DNA from: an uncultured Kouleothrix sp.
Lineage (GTDB): Bacteria > Chloroflexota > Chloroflexia > Chloroflexales > Roseiflexaceae
DNA: 8,420 nucleotides
Assembly (NCBI GenBank): GCA_937858455.1
Contig: CALLYN010000684.1
Location: 1 to 8,420, forward strand
Direction: 5' to 3'
The notes below the pieces were generated by a model that was not told where the DNA came from, did not search any database, and saw only the letters and a program-made list of their open reading frames with translations. The translations under genes were made by a program, and so were the position numbers. Below, piece after piece: positions 1 through 6,790 of this stretch (within the stretch, counting starts at the first letter, position 1; every line of letters begins with the position of its first letter).

Positions 1-1
1 C

Positions 2-511
2 GCCAACGCCGGCCTGACGATCTTCCGCCCGTTTCTCGAAACCGACGAGGCGACCTGGGATACCCTGTTCAACCTGAACCTGAAAGGCTCGTTCTTTGCC
101 GCGCAGGCCGCCGCGCGCCAGATGATCGCCCAGGGCGCGGCCGGCGGCTACGGCGGGCGGATCATCTTCTCGTCGTCGGTGACGGGGGTGCAGGCGGTGC
201 CGGGGCTCGCGGCCTACGGCATCAGCAAGGCCGGGCTGCGCCACATGGCCCGCACGCTCGGCCCCGAGCTCGGCCGCCACGGCATCACCGCCAACGCGCT
301 GGTGATCGGCGCAACCGTGAACGCGCGCAACCTGGCCGACGACCCGGCCTACGCCGAGCACTGGGCCAGCGTCATCCCCACGGGCCGCGCCATCCAGCCA
401 ACCGACCTGGCCGAGGCGCTGGTGTTCCTGGCCTCGCCCGCCGCCGCAATGATCAACGGGCAGGCGCTGGTAATCGACGGCGGCTGGTCGGCGCTCGGCC
501 CAATGCCCTGA
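2..511 (+). CDS. Short-chain dehydrogenase/reductase (SDR), C-terminal part
   Basis: The reading frame is open from base 2 and ends at TGA 509-511; the N-terminus with the nucleotide-binding glycine motif lies outside the window. It starts with the SDR motif NAG. The catalytic triad is visible: Ser at 176-178, then Tyr at 215-217 thirteen residues later, then Lys at 227-229 (YGISK). The C-terminus has the usual GQALVIDGGW ending. These mark a classical NAD(P)(H)-dependent SDR, a cytoplasmic oxidoreductase of the FabG/glucose-dehydrogenase-like group. The substrate cannot be read from sequence. An acetoacetyl-CoA reductase role (PhaB-like) is possible because the next gene resembles a phasin, but the tail (RNLADDP, IPTGR) is equally typical of sugar-alcohol or 3-oxoacyl SDRs. 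The family is certain, the substrate unknown. G+C is very high (46 of 60 bases at 241-300). Confidence 0.93.
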   Translation, partial: ANAGLTIFRPFLETDEATWDTLFNLNLKGSFFAAQAAARQMIAQGAAGGYGGRIIFSSSVTGVQAVPGLAAYGISKAGLRHMARTLGPELGRHGITANALVIGATVNARNLADDPAYAEHWASVIPTGRAIQPTDLAEALVFLASPAAAMINGQALVIDGGWSALGPMP

Positions 512-527
512 TGCGTCAATTTGTCCC

Positions 528-554
528 TTGTTTGAAACTAGGTAGGAGTATAAC
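528..554 (+). promoter_or_regulatory. Weak sigma-70-like promoter candidate for the Trp-rich gene
   Basis: A TATAAC hexamer at 549-554 resembles a -10 box. The best -35 candidate is TTGTTT at 528-533, with a short 15-nt spacer. It lies in the 81-nt gap between the SDR stop and the next ATG, so the next gene may have its own promoter. The match is poor and read-through from the SDR gene is equally possible. Confidence 0.25.
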
Positions 555-592
555 AGGGGCATCAACCATCACGAGGCACAAGGAGGAATGCC

Positions 593-1069
593 ATGTCCGA
601 TTGGACCAAGCAAGCCGAAGAGGTGATGAAAACCTGGACGAAGGCGCAGCAAGATCTGTGGGACACCTGGCGTCGGTCAATGCCGATCGCCGGCGCGAGC
701 CAGGCCGAAGAAGGCTGGAATAAAGCCGTGGGCTTCTGGAAGGAGGCCGTCGATCGCTCGCTGAGCGCGCAGATGGAGTGGGCCAAGCTGTGGGCCGACA
801 GCATCAAGGCGCAGAAGAGCATGCCGAAAGAGATGAGCGCGTGGACGGATCAGCTGCTGGCGACGATGCAGACCTGGAATGAGTCGCAGGCCAAGTTCTG
901 GGAAGGCGTGCTGAGCTCAATGCAGCACATGACCCCCGATGCTCTGCGGCAGCGCCTCGACGAAGGCGCGCAGGCGGCCTTCACCAACTGGCAGGATGCA
1001 GTGCAGAAGGCGATGCAGGCGCAGCAGGATCTGAGCTCGTTCTGGACAAAGGGCGGCAAGAAGGGCTGA
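593..1069 (+). CDS. Tryptophan-rich helical protein, phasin/PhaE-like
   Basis: A 158-residue protein with a strong ribosome site, AGGAGG at 581-586, six bases before ATG 593. It has 13 tryptophans (positions 4, 15, 23, 26, 42, 49, 63, 67, 84, 95, 103, 133, 151), about 8%, within a Gln/Ala/Lys/Glu-rich sequence that reads as amphipathic helices. There is no signal peptide or membrane segment. The segment TW-x3-Q-x3-W occurs at 14-23 and 94-103, and AQQDL occurs at 18-22 and 143-147, so the chain seems built from degenerate repeats. Such regularly spaced Trp/Gln helices occur in phasins and in PhaE, the partner of class III PHA synthase. I infer a granule-surface or synthase-accessory role, supported weakly by the SDR upstream. 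No synthase is in the window, so it could also be an unrelated helical protein. Confidence 0.75.
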   Translation: MSDWTKQAEEVMKTWTKAQQDLWDTWRRSMPIAGASQAEEGWNKAVGFWKEAVDRSLSAQMEWAKLWADSIKAQKSMPKEMSAWTDQLLATMQTWNESQAKFWEGVLSSMQHMTPDALRQRLDEGAQAAFTNWQDAVQKAMQAQQDLSSFWTKGGKKG

Positions 1070-1115
1070 CGCGCGGCACACATGTTGCTCCTTCGCCGTA
1101 GGGCGATGACACCGA

Positions 1116-1158
1116 ATGAGCTGTAGCGGCGGCCCACATGGCTGGCGCTACAGCTCAT
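1116..1158. repeat. Perfect 13-bp inverted repeat upstream of dps
   Basis: ATGAGCTGTAGCG at 1116-1128 is exactly repeated in reverse complement at 1146-1158, around a 17-nt loop. The loop itself can form a 3-bp inner stem (GCC 1132-1134 with GGC 1140-1142). It lies 47 nt after the Trp-rich gene and 27 nt before the dps ATG. No T-run follows, so it is not a canonical intrinsic terminator. It could be a 5'-UTR stem-loop, a long operator for a dimeric regulator of dps, or an attenuating terminator of unusual form. Confidence 0.8.
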
Positions 1159-1175
1159 CTCGATCAGTGAAAAGT

Positions 1176-1181
1176 GAGGAG
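1176..1181 (+). promoter_or_regulatory. Ribosome binding site that decides the dps start
   Basis: GAGGAG lies four bases before ATG 1186. A GTG at 1174 is in frame but overlaps this Shine-Dalgarno sequence and has none of its own, so ATG 1186 is the better start. Confidence 0.7.
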
Positions 1182-1185
1182 CACC

Positions 1186-1680
1186 ATGAAATCGGCCTTT
1201 GTCACCGAGCAGATGAAAATCGGCCTCTCCAACCAGCAGCGCGATGGCGTCGCCGAGATCCTGAACCGCACGCTCTCCGACCTACACGTCTTGTATGTCA
1301 AGACGCGCAACTACCACTGGAATGTGGTAGGGCCGGAGTTCCGCGATTTCCACAAGCTGCTGGAAGAGCAGTACGAGCTGCTGGGCGAGGCGATCGACCA
1401 GGTGGCCGAGCGTACCCGCCAGCTTGGCGCGCCGGCGCTGGGCACCATGGACGAGTACCTCAAGTGCGCGACGCTGAAGGAGCAGCCCGGCGATCACCCC
1501 GACGCCATGACCATGATCGCGAACCTGCGCGACGACCACGAGGCGGTGATCCGGCAGCTGCGCAAAGACGCCGACGCCTGCGACGAGCAGTTTCACGACA
1601 TGGGCACTAACGATTTCTTGATCGCCCTGATGCAGCAGCACGAGAAGTTCGCCTGGATGCTGCGCGCGATCCTCGAGTAG
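1186..1680 (+). CDS. dps: Dps family ferritin-like DNA-protection protein
   Basis: A 164-residue Dps/miniferritin, close to the family's usual length. These proteins form cytoplasmic dodecamers that oxidise ferrous iron, usually with hydrogen peroxide, and store it as ferric mineral, protecting DNA from Fenton damage. The inter-subunit ferroxidase signature is complete with exact spacing: His44 (in NYHWNV), His56 (in FHKLLEEQY), Asp71 and Glu75 (DQVAE), that is H-x11-H-x14-D-x3-E. The first helix (ILNRTLSDLHVLYVKTRNYHWNV) and the C-terminal helix after NDFLIALMQQHEKF fit the four-helix bundle. There is no long Lys-rich N-terminal tail, so DNA binding, if present, would not use an E. coli-type tail. 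Expression is likely stress-controlled; the perfect hairpin at 1116-1158 is the only visible regulatory candidate. The family call is very secure. Confidence 0.96.
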   Translation: MKSAFVTEQMKIGLSNQQRDGVAEILNRTLSDLHVLYVKTRNYHWNVVGPEFRDFHKLLEEQYELLGEAIDQVAERTRQLGAPALGTMDEYLKCATLKEQPGDHPDAMTMIANLRDDHEAVIRQLRKDADACDEQFHDMGTNDFLIALMQQHEKFAWMLRAILE

Positions 1681-1705
1681 CCTGATCCGAGGTAGTATTT
1701 TTGCA

Positions 1706-1719
1706 CAGCGCCGGCGCTG
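1706..1719. repeat. 14-bp perfect palindrome after dps
   Basis: CAGCGCCGGCGCTG equals its own reverse complement and starts 26 nt after the dps stop. It has no loop and no T-run after it (a short T-run, 1698-1702, precedes it on the plus strand). It could be a protein site or a weak terminator on the minus strand. In GC-rich DNA it may also be chance. Confidence 0.4.
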
Positions 1720-1795
1720 CGTGGATGCACACGTGCCAGGCCGCGCGGGCAGCATGCTGGTCGCTCATCACGATCGTTCAGCTTTGAGCGTACGC

Positions 1796-1940
1796 GGCGT
1801 CGGTCTGCTGTCGATGCAGGCGCGCGGTCGAGGTGGGTGGCAACTGCCAGATCGACAGCCAGCCCGGTGAGGGAACCAGCGTGCGGGTGCAGATACCGTG
1901 GAAAAAGGTGCACGCCACCGACCGCGCCAAGCTGATGTAG
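1796..1940 (+). pseudogene. Remnant of a NarL-type sensor histidine kinase (C-terminal ATPase end)
   Basis: From 1796 the frame reads GVGLLSMQAR, the usual G2-box/helix motif of HisKA_3-type kinases (consensus GLGLLSMRER). After a single extra G at 1826 the next frame reads VEVGGNCQIDSQPGEGTS and then VRVQIPWKK, ending at TAG 1938-1940. This matches the end of the HATPase_c domain (GG-x-I-x-S-x-PG-x-GT, then IPW). The rest of the kinase, including the H-, N- and G1-boxes, is missing: the 110 nt between the dps stop and 1796 show nothing recognisable. A frameshift plus loss of everything upstream makes it a dead fragment. The cognate regulator of such a kinase would be a NarL-type response regulator; none is intact here. 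Confidence 0.75.
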
Positions 1941-2166
1941 AAGGCACTAGACGCAGGGGTGGGCCAGCAGGAGCAAGGGCCGTGATTCATCAACGACACT
2001 GTTGTCCAACCTGTCACCCTTCGCTCCTTGGCATCGATCAGTAACGATTCTCCAGCCCTACTACCATACCGCTGAGCAACCATACCTGTTCTGCGACTGT
2101 GCCTGATTCCACGAGAGGATAACCGCTCAGCAGTAACGTGTCGTGAAGTTTTCATACCCGCCGCGG
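1941..2166. other. Intergenic stretch without recognisable gene
   Basis: This gap lies between the kinase remnant and the convergent GH130 gene. I see no convincing gene, RNA or strong terminator. A 6-bp inverted repeat (TTCATA/TATGAA) overlaps the GH130 stop region but lacks a T-run. The long antisense frames here are not supported by any family pattern. Confidence 0.5.
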
Positions 2167-3126
2167 TTATGAACCATAGCTATGGAGCCAATCGAGCAGC
2201 AGGCGAACACTGCTGGTTGCCAGGGCAATGCAGCTGTCCGCGCCGCCATAATACAGATGAATAGTATCACCATCAGCGCCAACCGTAATACCACAGGGAA
2301 ACACCACGTTGTTGACATCACCCATGCGCTCGTAGGGCGCCTCGGGCCCAAAGACCCACGTATTACCTCGAAGCAAGCAATGCTCAGGCGTATCGCGGTC
2401 AAATAGGGCCAAACCAAGACGGTACAGGCAGCCTGCCGGAGTCATGCGAACGCCGTGATAGATCATGAGCCAGCCGTCGGACGTTTCGATTGGCTGTGGT
2501 GAGAGGCCGATCTTGTTCGCATCCCACCATGCGCCAAGCCGTGCTTCTAAGATGCGCTTGTGGCTGCCCCAATGGCGCAGATCGGTGGAATAGGAGATCC
2601 AGATATGCGCCGCGTGTGGCTCAACCGGGCGATGAATAAGCGCCCACGCATGGCCGATCCGGTGCGGTAACAGCGCCGCATCTTTATTTTCGGGCTGCAT
2701 GATGACGCCATAGCGCTCAAACGTCGTGAAATCCTCGGTCAGCGCCAATGATACGCCTGGCCCACCATGCGAGTAGGACGTGTAAACGACGGCGTAGCGA
2801 TTGAGTTCTGGAACATAAGTGATCCGTGGATCCTCAATACCCCATAGCTCTTCCGGCCAATGCTCGGGGTCGGGCAGCAGAGTTGGCCGCGGGTCGATTA
2901 GCCAACCGTCGACGCCGTTTGCCGACCGAGCGGCACATAAGTGCGAGTGTCCGCGCCGATCCTCGGCACGGCATAGCAACAATGTCGTGCCATCCTGCAA
3001 GCGGGTTGCCCCTGGATTGAAGACCGTATGCACCGGATACGGCCAATCGGCTGCGGTCAAGATTGGGTTGCCGCGATGGCGATGAAACAGTGTCTCGTAT
3101 TGCTCTGGCATAGTATTTGTTTCCAT
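2167..3126 (-). CDS. GH130 family mannoside phosphorylase/glycosidase
   Basis: A 319-residue protein of glycoside hydrolase family 130, normal length for a single five-bladed beta-propeller. Family marks are FNPGA at 36-40, LLLCRAEDRRGHS near 49-61, the conserved WGIEDPRI with Asp99 (the proposed catalytic acid of GH130), and the late segment MGDVNNVVFPCG. GH130 enzymes reversibly phosphorolyse, or in some subgroups hydrolyse, beta-mannosides to mannose-1-phosphate plus a shortened sugar. No signal peptide is seen, so it acts in the cytoplasm. The start is taken at ATG 3126, 2 nt after the upstream stop; ATG 3111, five codons later, is an alternative. The longer open frame to 3372 is rejected because it overlaps the preceding glycosyltransferase. 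It is the last gene of the operon. The linkage acted on, and whether it degrades or builds, cannot be decided here. Confidence 0.9.
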   Translation of the reverse strand: METNTMPEQYETLFHRHRGNPILTAADWPYPVHTVFNPGATRLQDGTTLLLCRAEDRRGHSHLCAARSANGVDGWLIDPRPTLLPDPEHWPEELWGIEDPRITYVPELNRYAVVYTSYSHGGPGVSLALTEDFTTFERYGVIMQPENKDAALLPHRIGHAWALIHRPVEPHAAHIWISYSTDLRHWGSHKRILEARLGAWWDANKIGLSPQPIETSDGWLMIYHGVRMTPAGCLYRLGLALFDRDTPEHCLLRGNTWVFGPEAPYERMGDVNNVVFPCGITVGADGDTIHLYYGGADSCIALATSSVRLLLDWLHSYGS

Positions 3127-3128
3127 GG

Positions 3129-4172
3129 TTATACTCGCACGAAAGCACGTTTTGCGACGAGTGTTTGGTATACCTGCAGGTACTGATCGACCATGCGATC
3201 GCGGCTGAATCGTGCTGCCACATGTGCACGAATGTGTTCGGGGTCGAATACTGCCAGGTTGGCAACAGCGGCAACAGCGGCATCTACATCGTCGACAATG
3301 TAGCCGGTTTCGCCATGTCGTATAAGCTCCGGCACCGAGCCGCGCCGGTACGCAATCACGGGTGTACCACACGCCATTGCTTCGACCATACTCAGGCCGA
3401 ACGGTTCATCAAAATCGATCAGGTGTAGGAGCGCGGCGGCACCTCCCAAGAGTGCATCGCGGGCACGCGCTCCAACTGAGCCGATATAGCGGATCTGGTC
3501 GTTATCGATATGCGGTGCCACCTGTCGTGCATAGTAATCCCGATCTTGCACGATCCCGGCGAGAATAAGTCGCCGTCCGGTGCGTCGAGCAACCTCAATT
3601 GCCGCGGCAGCGCCTTTGTCCGGATGAATCCGGCCAAAGAACAGTAAGTACGCTCGCGGCTCCAGGCGCAGCGTGAACGCTTCAAGTGGAATGCCGTGGT
3701 ACACGGTTGCGACGTAGTCCAGCGACGGGTCGCGATCGGCATCGCTAATCGCCACATAGGAGCATTGCTTGTTGTACCGCTGATAGACCGGCAAAATGCT
3801 TGCCGAAGAGAAGCCGTGGATCGTTGTTAGGACTGGCGCCTCGGCCAGTGCACTGTACGAGAGTGGCAGAAAATCAAAGTGATTGTGTATGATATCGAAT
3901 TCATCTGCGCGCTCGAAACACGAGGCAATGTGGAGGCATTCCCAGACCTTCGCATCAAGCGCGGTATCTTCCGCATATGGACGTGGGCAGACCGCTACAA
4001 GCCGTGCGCTCGTTTGTGCATCAGCGGTTGCGAATAGCGTGACATCTATGCCGCGGGCCACCAGGCCCTCCGTCAAAACAGAGACTACTTGCTCCCAAGG
4101 ACCGTAGTGGCGAGGCGGGACACGCCAGGCGATCGGCGCGAGCATGGCAATACGGAGCGATTCCGGATGCAT
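3129..4172 (-). CDS. GT4 family glycosyltransferase (GT-B fold)
   Basis: A 347-residue retaining glycosyltransferase of family GT4. The N-terminal Rossmann half starts IAMLAPIAWRVPP near residue 8, with the acceptor-side motif HNHFDFLPLS around 95-105. The C-terminal donor half has FFGRIHPDKG at 178-187 and the complete E-x7-E motif, Glu256 and Glu264 (EPFGLSMVE), followed by ACGTPVIAYRRGSVPELI, which binds the nucleotide sugar. It is soluble, without membrane segments. Relatives transfer mannose, glucose or GlcNAc from nucleotide sugars; the adjoining GH130 gene makes GDP-mannose a reasonable guess but not more. ATG 4172 follows the upstream stop by 3 nt and the GH130 start lies 2 nt beyond this gene's stop, so translation is probably coupled along the operon. 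Ribosome sites are weak. Confidence 0.92.
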   Translation of the reverse strand: MHPESLRIAMLAPIAWRVPPRHYGPWEQVVSVLTEGLVARGIDVTLFATADAQTSARLVAVCPRPYAEDTALDAKVWECLHIASCFERADEFDIIHNHFDFLPLSYSALAEAPVLTTIHGFSSASILPVYQRYNKQCSYVAISDADRDPSLDYVATVYHGIPLEAFTLRLEPRAYLLFFGRIHPDKGAAAAIEVARRTGRRLILAGIVQDRDYYARQVAPHIDNDQIRYIGSVGARARDALLGGAAALLHLIDFDEPFGLSMVEAMACGTPVIAYRRGSVPELIRHGETGYIVDDVDAAVAAVANLAVFDPEHIRAHVAARFSRDRMVDQYLQVYQTLVAKRAFVRV

Positions 4173-4175
4173 ATA

Positions 4176-6527
4176 CTATACCCGTTCACCTTTCTGCCGA
4201 CTAACCTGGCACACCACGAGTGGGCCCGGCGTTCCAATTGCCACATCCGCAGGCAGGGCCGGCAAGATCGCCTCGCCCTGCTCGGCATCAAGCGTGAACT
4301 CCAGCAGGGTGAGCAGAAAGGCAAGCGTGGACTCGGCGCCCTGATTCTGATTCACCCGATCGGTTTCCAACCCATCGTGGCAGCCGCCAGTGCTTGAATC
4401 ATAGAGCGGCAGCCCCAAGTCGTTGCGGCCAAGGAACCAGTCGAATGCACGGCGAGCTTCCTCGTGCCAGCGGTCGTCGGCGGTGAGCCGGTAGGCGGCA
4501 AGCGACGCGGTCGCCATTGCATGAGCTTCGAGAGGCTGTTGGTCAAAGCGGGCCGGTGTGATATCCCGCTGGTAAAATCCGTTCGATCCAACCGGCGCAA
4601 AGTGGCCTTCTTCGGCTCGCTGAAGAGCTGCCAGCCACCGCAAAGCCTCCAACCCAGCCTCGCGCATCTCCTCGTGGTCAAGCGCTGAGCCACTCATGAG
4701 TAGCGCGTGCGGCAGGACGGCATTATCGTATGTGACCGTATCGGCAAACCAGTGCCACGTGTCGCTGCGCTGCTCCTGGTAGCGTGCCAGCAGCCGCTCG
4801 CCAAGCTGCTGGCGTATAGCCTGCGCCGCTCGATCGCCACGAAACTGTTTCAAATAGGCATCGGCACCCAGCAGCGCAAAGGCCCATGGCCGCGGATGCT
4901 CAAACGCGAGCGCTGTAGGCAGGGAGCGTTCAAACAGCATGGCCGCAATCCCACGCAACGATGGATTCCGAGAACGGCCCAAGACCGTGCCAAGCGCCCA
5001 CAATGCCCGCGCGTGGCTATCCTCTGAGCCGCTGGTCTCTAGCCAGCGGCGATCATAGCCCATAAAGTTGCGGAAGCGGCCTGTTTCAGAACAGAAGGCG
5101 TGCCAAAGAAAGGCGATATAGCGTGTGGCAAACGCCGTTGCCTCAGGCGCGCCGATTTCCTCAAGCAACACGGCCGCGATAAGAGCGCGTGCGTTGTCGT
5201 CGGTCGTATACCCCTCGTTATAATTTGGCACCGCGAACACCGCATGCTGAACCAGTCCTGTGTCATCGGTCATGCGCTGGAGATGATCGAGGCGAAGTGC
5301 CGGCAGGGGTGCCGCACTCGCGCTCACCAGCGTCGCATCGTGATGTGCATGTGGGCTGTCGCGATATTCGTCGCGGGCTTGACGAAACGTTTCCATATAC
5401 CGTTGGGCCACCTGCGGCCAGGTCATGGCGCGGCCTCGGAGGTAGGCGCGCTTTCGCATCGCGTGCCGCTCGCCTTCGTCGTCAAGTAGAGCATTCACCT
5501 GTGCGGCAATTGCCGCCGGGTCACGAAATGGCACCAGGACGCCACAGCCCTCGGCCAGCATCTCCTCGGCATACCAATAGGGCGTCGAGATAATGGCTTT
5601 GCCCGCGCCGATTGTGTAGGCCAGTGTGCCAGAAACAATCTGCGCCTCGTTGAGATAGGGCGTGATATATATATCGGTCGCGCCGATGTATTTGGCCAGT
5701 TCCGCATGCGATACAAATTGATCTTGAAACACGACATGCGCTTCAATACCAAGCTCATGCACCATGTCTTGCAACATCAAGCGATACTGTTCGCCTTCGT
5801 GCTGCCGAACGTGCGGATGGGTTGAACCCAGAACAATATAGACGCAGTTGGGATGCTGCTCAAGGATGGCTGGAATCGCCGCAATTACATCCTCAATACC
5901 TTTGTTCCGTGAGAGCAGCCCAAAGGTTAAGATGACGATCTTACCCTCGGCGTCGAACTGATCTTTGTTGAAGCTCGAATCGAGGAACTGCAGATCAGGA
6001 ATGCCATGTGGAATGACGTCAATCTTGCGAGCCGCGACGCCATAAATCTCGCGCAGAAAGGTGGCCCCGCGCTCGCTCATCACAACCAGCCGGCTGGAAA
6101 GGCGCGCAAGCTCGGTCAGCACCCTGCGCTGCTGTGGGGTGGGCTCCTGCAGGATTGTGTGCAACGTGGTAACGATCGGCGCACGCACATCGCGAAGCAG
6201 TGCCAACACGTGGCTGCCAGAAGACCCGCCAAAAATCCCATACTCGTGCTGAACGGAAACAGCATCTACGTTGCCAAGATTGAGCATATCGGCAGCCTGG
6301 TGGTAGGTGATGATATCTTCCTGAGCGAGCTCGAAGCGTACGCGCTCCGGATATGCATATCCTTCGTCTGAGTCATTCATCGCGAGTGCGAACGTATTGA
6401 CTGCCGGAAAAGCGTCCGTCAACGCATCGCACAGATCGGCTGTGTAGGTGGCAATGCCGCACTGCCGTGGCAGATAATTTCCAAGCACTGCGACTTTTTG
6501 AATCCTTGGCGCCATGTCTTTATCCAT
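4176..6527 (-). CDS. GT4 glycosyltransferase fused to alpha/alpha-toroid glycosidase-like domain
   Basis: A 783-residue two-domain protein. Residues about 10-395 are a GT4 glycosyltransferase: LGNYLPRQCGIATYT near 15-29, QHEYGIFGG at 93-101, PHGIPD near 173-178, FGLLSRNKG at 202-210 and the donor-site stretch NEAQIVSGTL at 293-302. The first Glu of the GT4 E-x7-E motif (Glu294) is present, but the place of the second is Leu302. After a Ser/Ala/His-rich linker, residues about 409-760 look like an all-helical (alpha/alpha)n toroid with acidic and aromatic signatures YTTDDNARAL (440-449), TYDNAVLPHALL (599-610) and NQNQGAESTL (726-735). Such toroids occur in glycosidases, lyases and epimerases; its activity is unknown. 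The start at ATG 6527 is preceded by GAAAGAGAG; ATG 6515, 6551 and 6605 are alternatives. It is first in the operon with the GT4 and GH130 genes, so the three probably act on one glycan. Confidence 0.9.
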   Translation of the reverse strand: MDKDMAPRIQKVAVLGNYLPRQCGIATYTADLCDALTDAFPAVNTFALAMNDSDEGYAYPERVRFELAQEDIITYHQAADMLNLGNVDAVSVQHEYGIFGGSSGSHVLALLRDVRAPIVTTLHTILQEPTPQQRRVLTELARLSSRLVVMSERGATFLREIYGVAARKIDVIPHGIPDLQFLDSSFNKDQFDAEGKIVILTFGLLSRNKGIEDVIAAIPAILEQHPNCVYIVLGSTHPHVRQHEGEQYRLMLQDMVHELGIEAHVVFQDQFVSHAELAKYIGATDIYITPYLNEAQIVSGTLAYTIGAGKAIISTPYWYAEEMLAEGCGVLVPFRDPAAIAAQVNALLDDEGERHAMRKRAYLRGRAMTWPQVAQRYMETFRQARDEYRDSPHAHHDATLVSASAAPLPALRLDHLQRMTDDTGLVQHAVFAVPNYNEGYTTDDNARALIAAVLLEEIGAPEATAFATRYIAFLWHAFCSETGRFRNFMGYDRRWLETSGSEDSHARALWALGTVLGRSRNPSLRGIAAMLFERSLPTALAFEHPRPWAFALLGADAYLKQFRGDRAAQAIRQQLGERLLARYQEQRSDTWHWFADTVTYDNAVLPHALLMSGSALDHEEMREAGLEALRWLAALQRAEEGHFAPVGSNGFYQRDITPARFDQQPLEAHAMATASLAAYRLTADDRWHEEARRAFDWFLGRNDLGLPLYDSSTGGCHDGLETDRVNQNQGAESTLAFLLTLLEFTLDAEQGEAILPALPADVAIGTPGPLVVCQVSRQKGERV

Positions 6528-6790
6528 ATACTCTCTTTCACGATTTGCCATTGCGTCTAAACCGCGTACATAGCACCGGGCCAGGCGCAATGCAAGCCCA
6601 TGCACGGCAGCCCCAGGCGCTCAGGCGCCACATAACGATCCTTACTATCGCGAACCGCTTGGGTGCTAATCAGGCGCCGGGCGATATAGTCGAGCGCGTC
6701 GCTCGGGTATGAGGGGAAAGAGACAGCGAGTGGTAAGGCGCAGTATATCACGGATGTTCGCCGCGTGCGATGCCCCGATGACTGACAAAG
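6528..6790 (-). other. Leader region of the glycosyltransferase operon
   Basis: This 263-nt stretch precedes the operon. On the minus strand TATACT at 6747-6742 matches five of six -10 bases, but no good -35 sits 16-18 nt upstream, so it is only a candidate and would give a 5' leader of about 200 nt. A small open frame (6751-6557) lies within it and is listed separately. I see no riboswitch, tRNA or terminator. Confidence 0.3.
6557..6751 (-). CDS. Doubtful small ORF upstream of the operon
   Basis: A 64-codon frame starts with GTG at 6751 and ends with TAG at 6557-6559, five bases before the ATG at 6551 (an alternative start of the large glycosyltransferase). The stretch from SDALDYIARRLI onward has coding-like third positions, mostly G or C, but I recognise no family, see no Shine-Dalgarno sequence, and the only -10 candidate of the leader overlaps its first codons. 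It could be a chance frame, a leader peptide or the tail of an eroded gene. The family is unknown. Confidence 0.2.
   Translation of the reverse strand: MIYCALPLAVSFPSYPSDALDYIARRLISTQAVRDSKDRYVAPERLGLPCMGLHCAWPGAMYAV

Noticed and set aside
1116..1610. A 164-codon plus frame overlapping dps
   Set aside because: Arg/Pro-rich out-of-frame shadow of dps with no family pattern.
1984..2060. FINDTVVQPVT on the plus strand as a response-regulator start after the kinase remnant
   Set aside because: Only a few residues resemble a NarL receiver start (DDHTVV) and nothing follows; it is not distinguishable from chance.
2149..2173. TTCATA/TATGAA inverted repeat as operon terminator
   Set aside because: Only 6 bp, overlaps the GH130 stop codon and has no following T-run on the minus strand.
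3127..3372. N-terminal extension of the GH130 frame to 3372 (401 residues)
   Set aside because: It overlaps the GT4 gene by over 240 nt, has no family match and is Cys/Arg-rich; the GH130 domain starts right after ATG 3126 or 3111.
5100..5593. Plus-strand frames opposite the large glycosyltransferase
   Set aside because: Antisense shadows; Arg/Cys/Ser-rich with no motifs, while the minus-strand gene is clearly coding.
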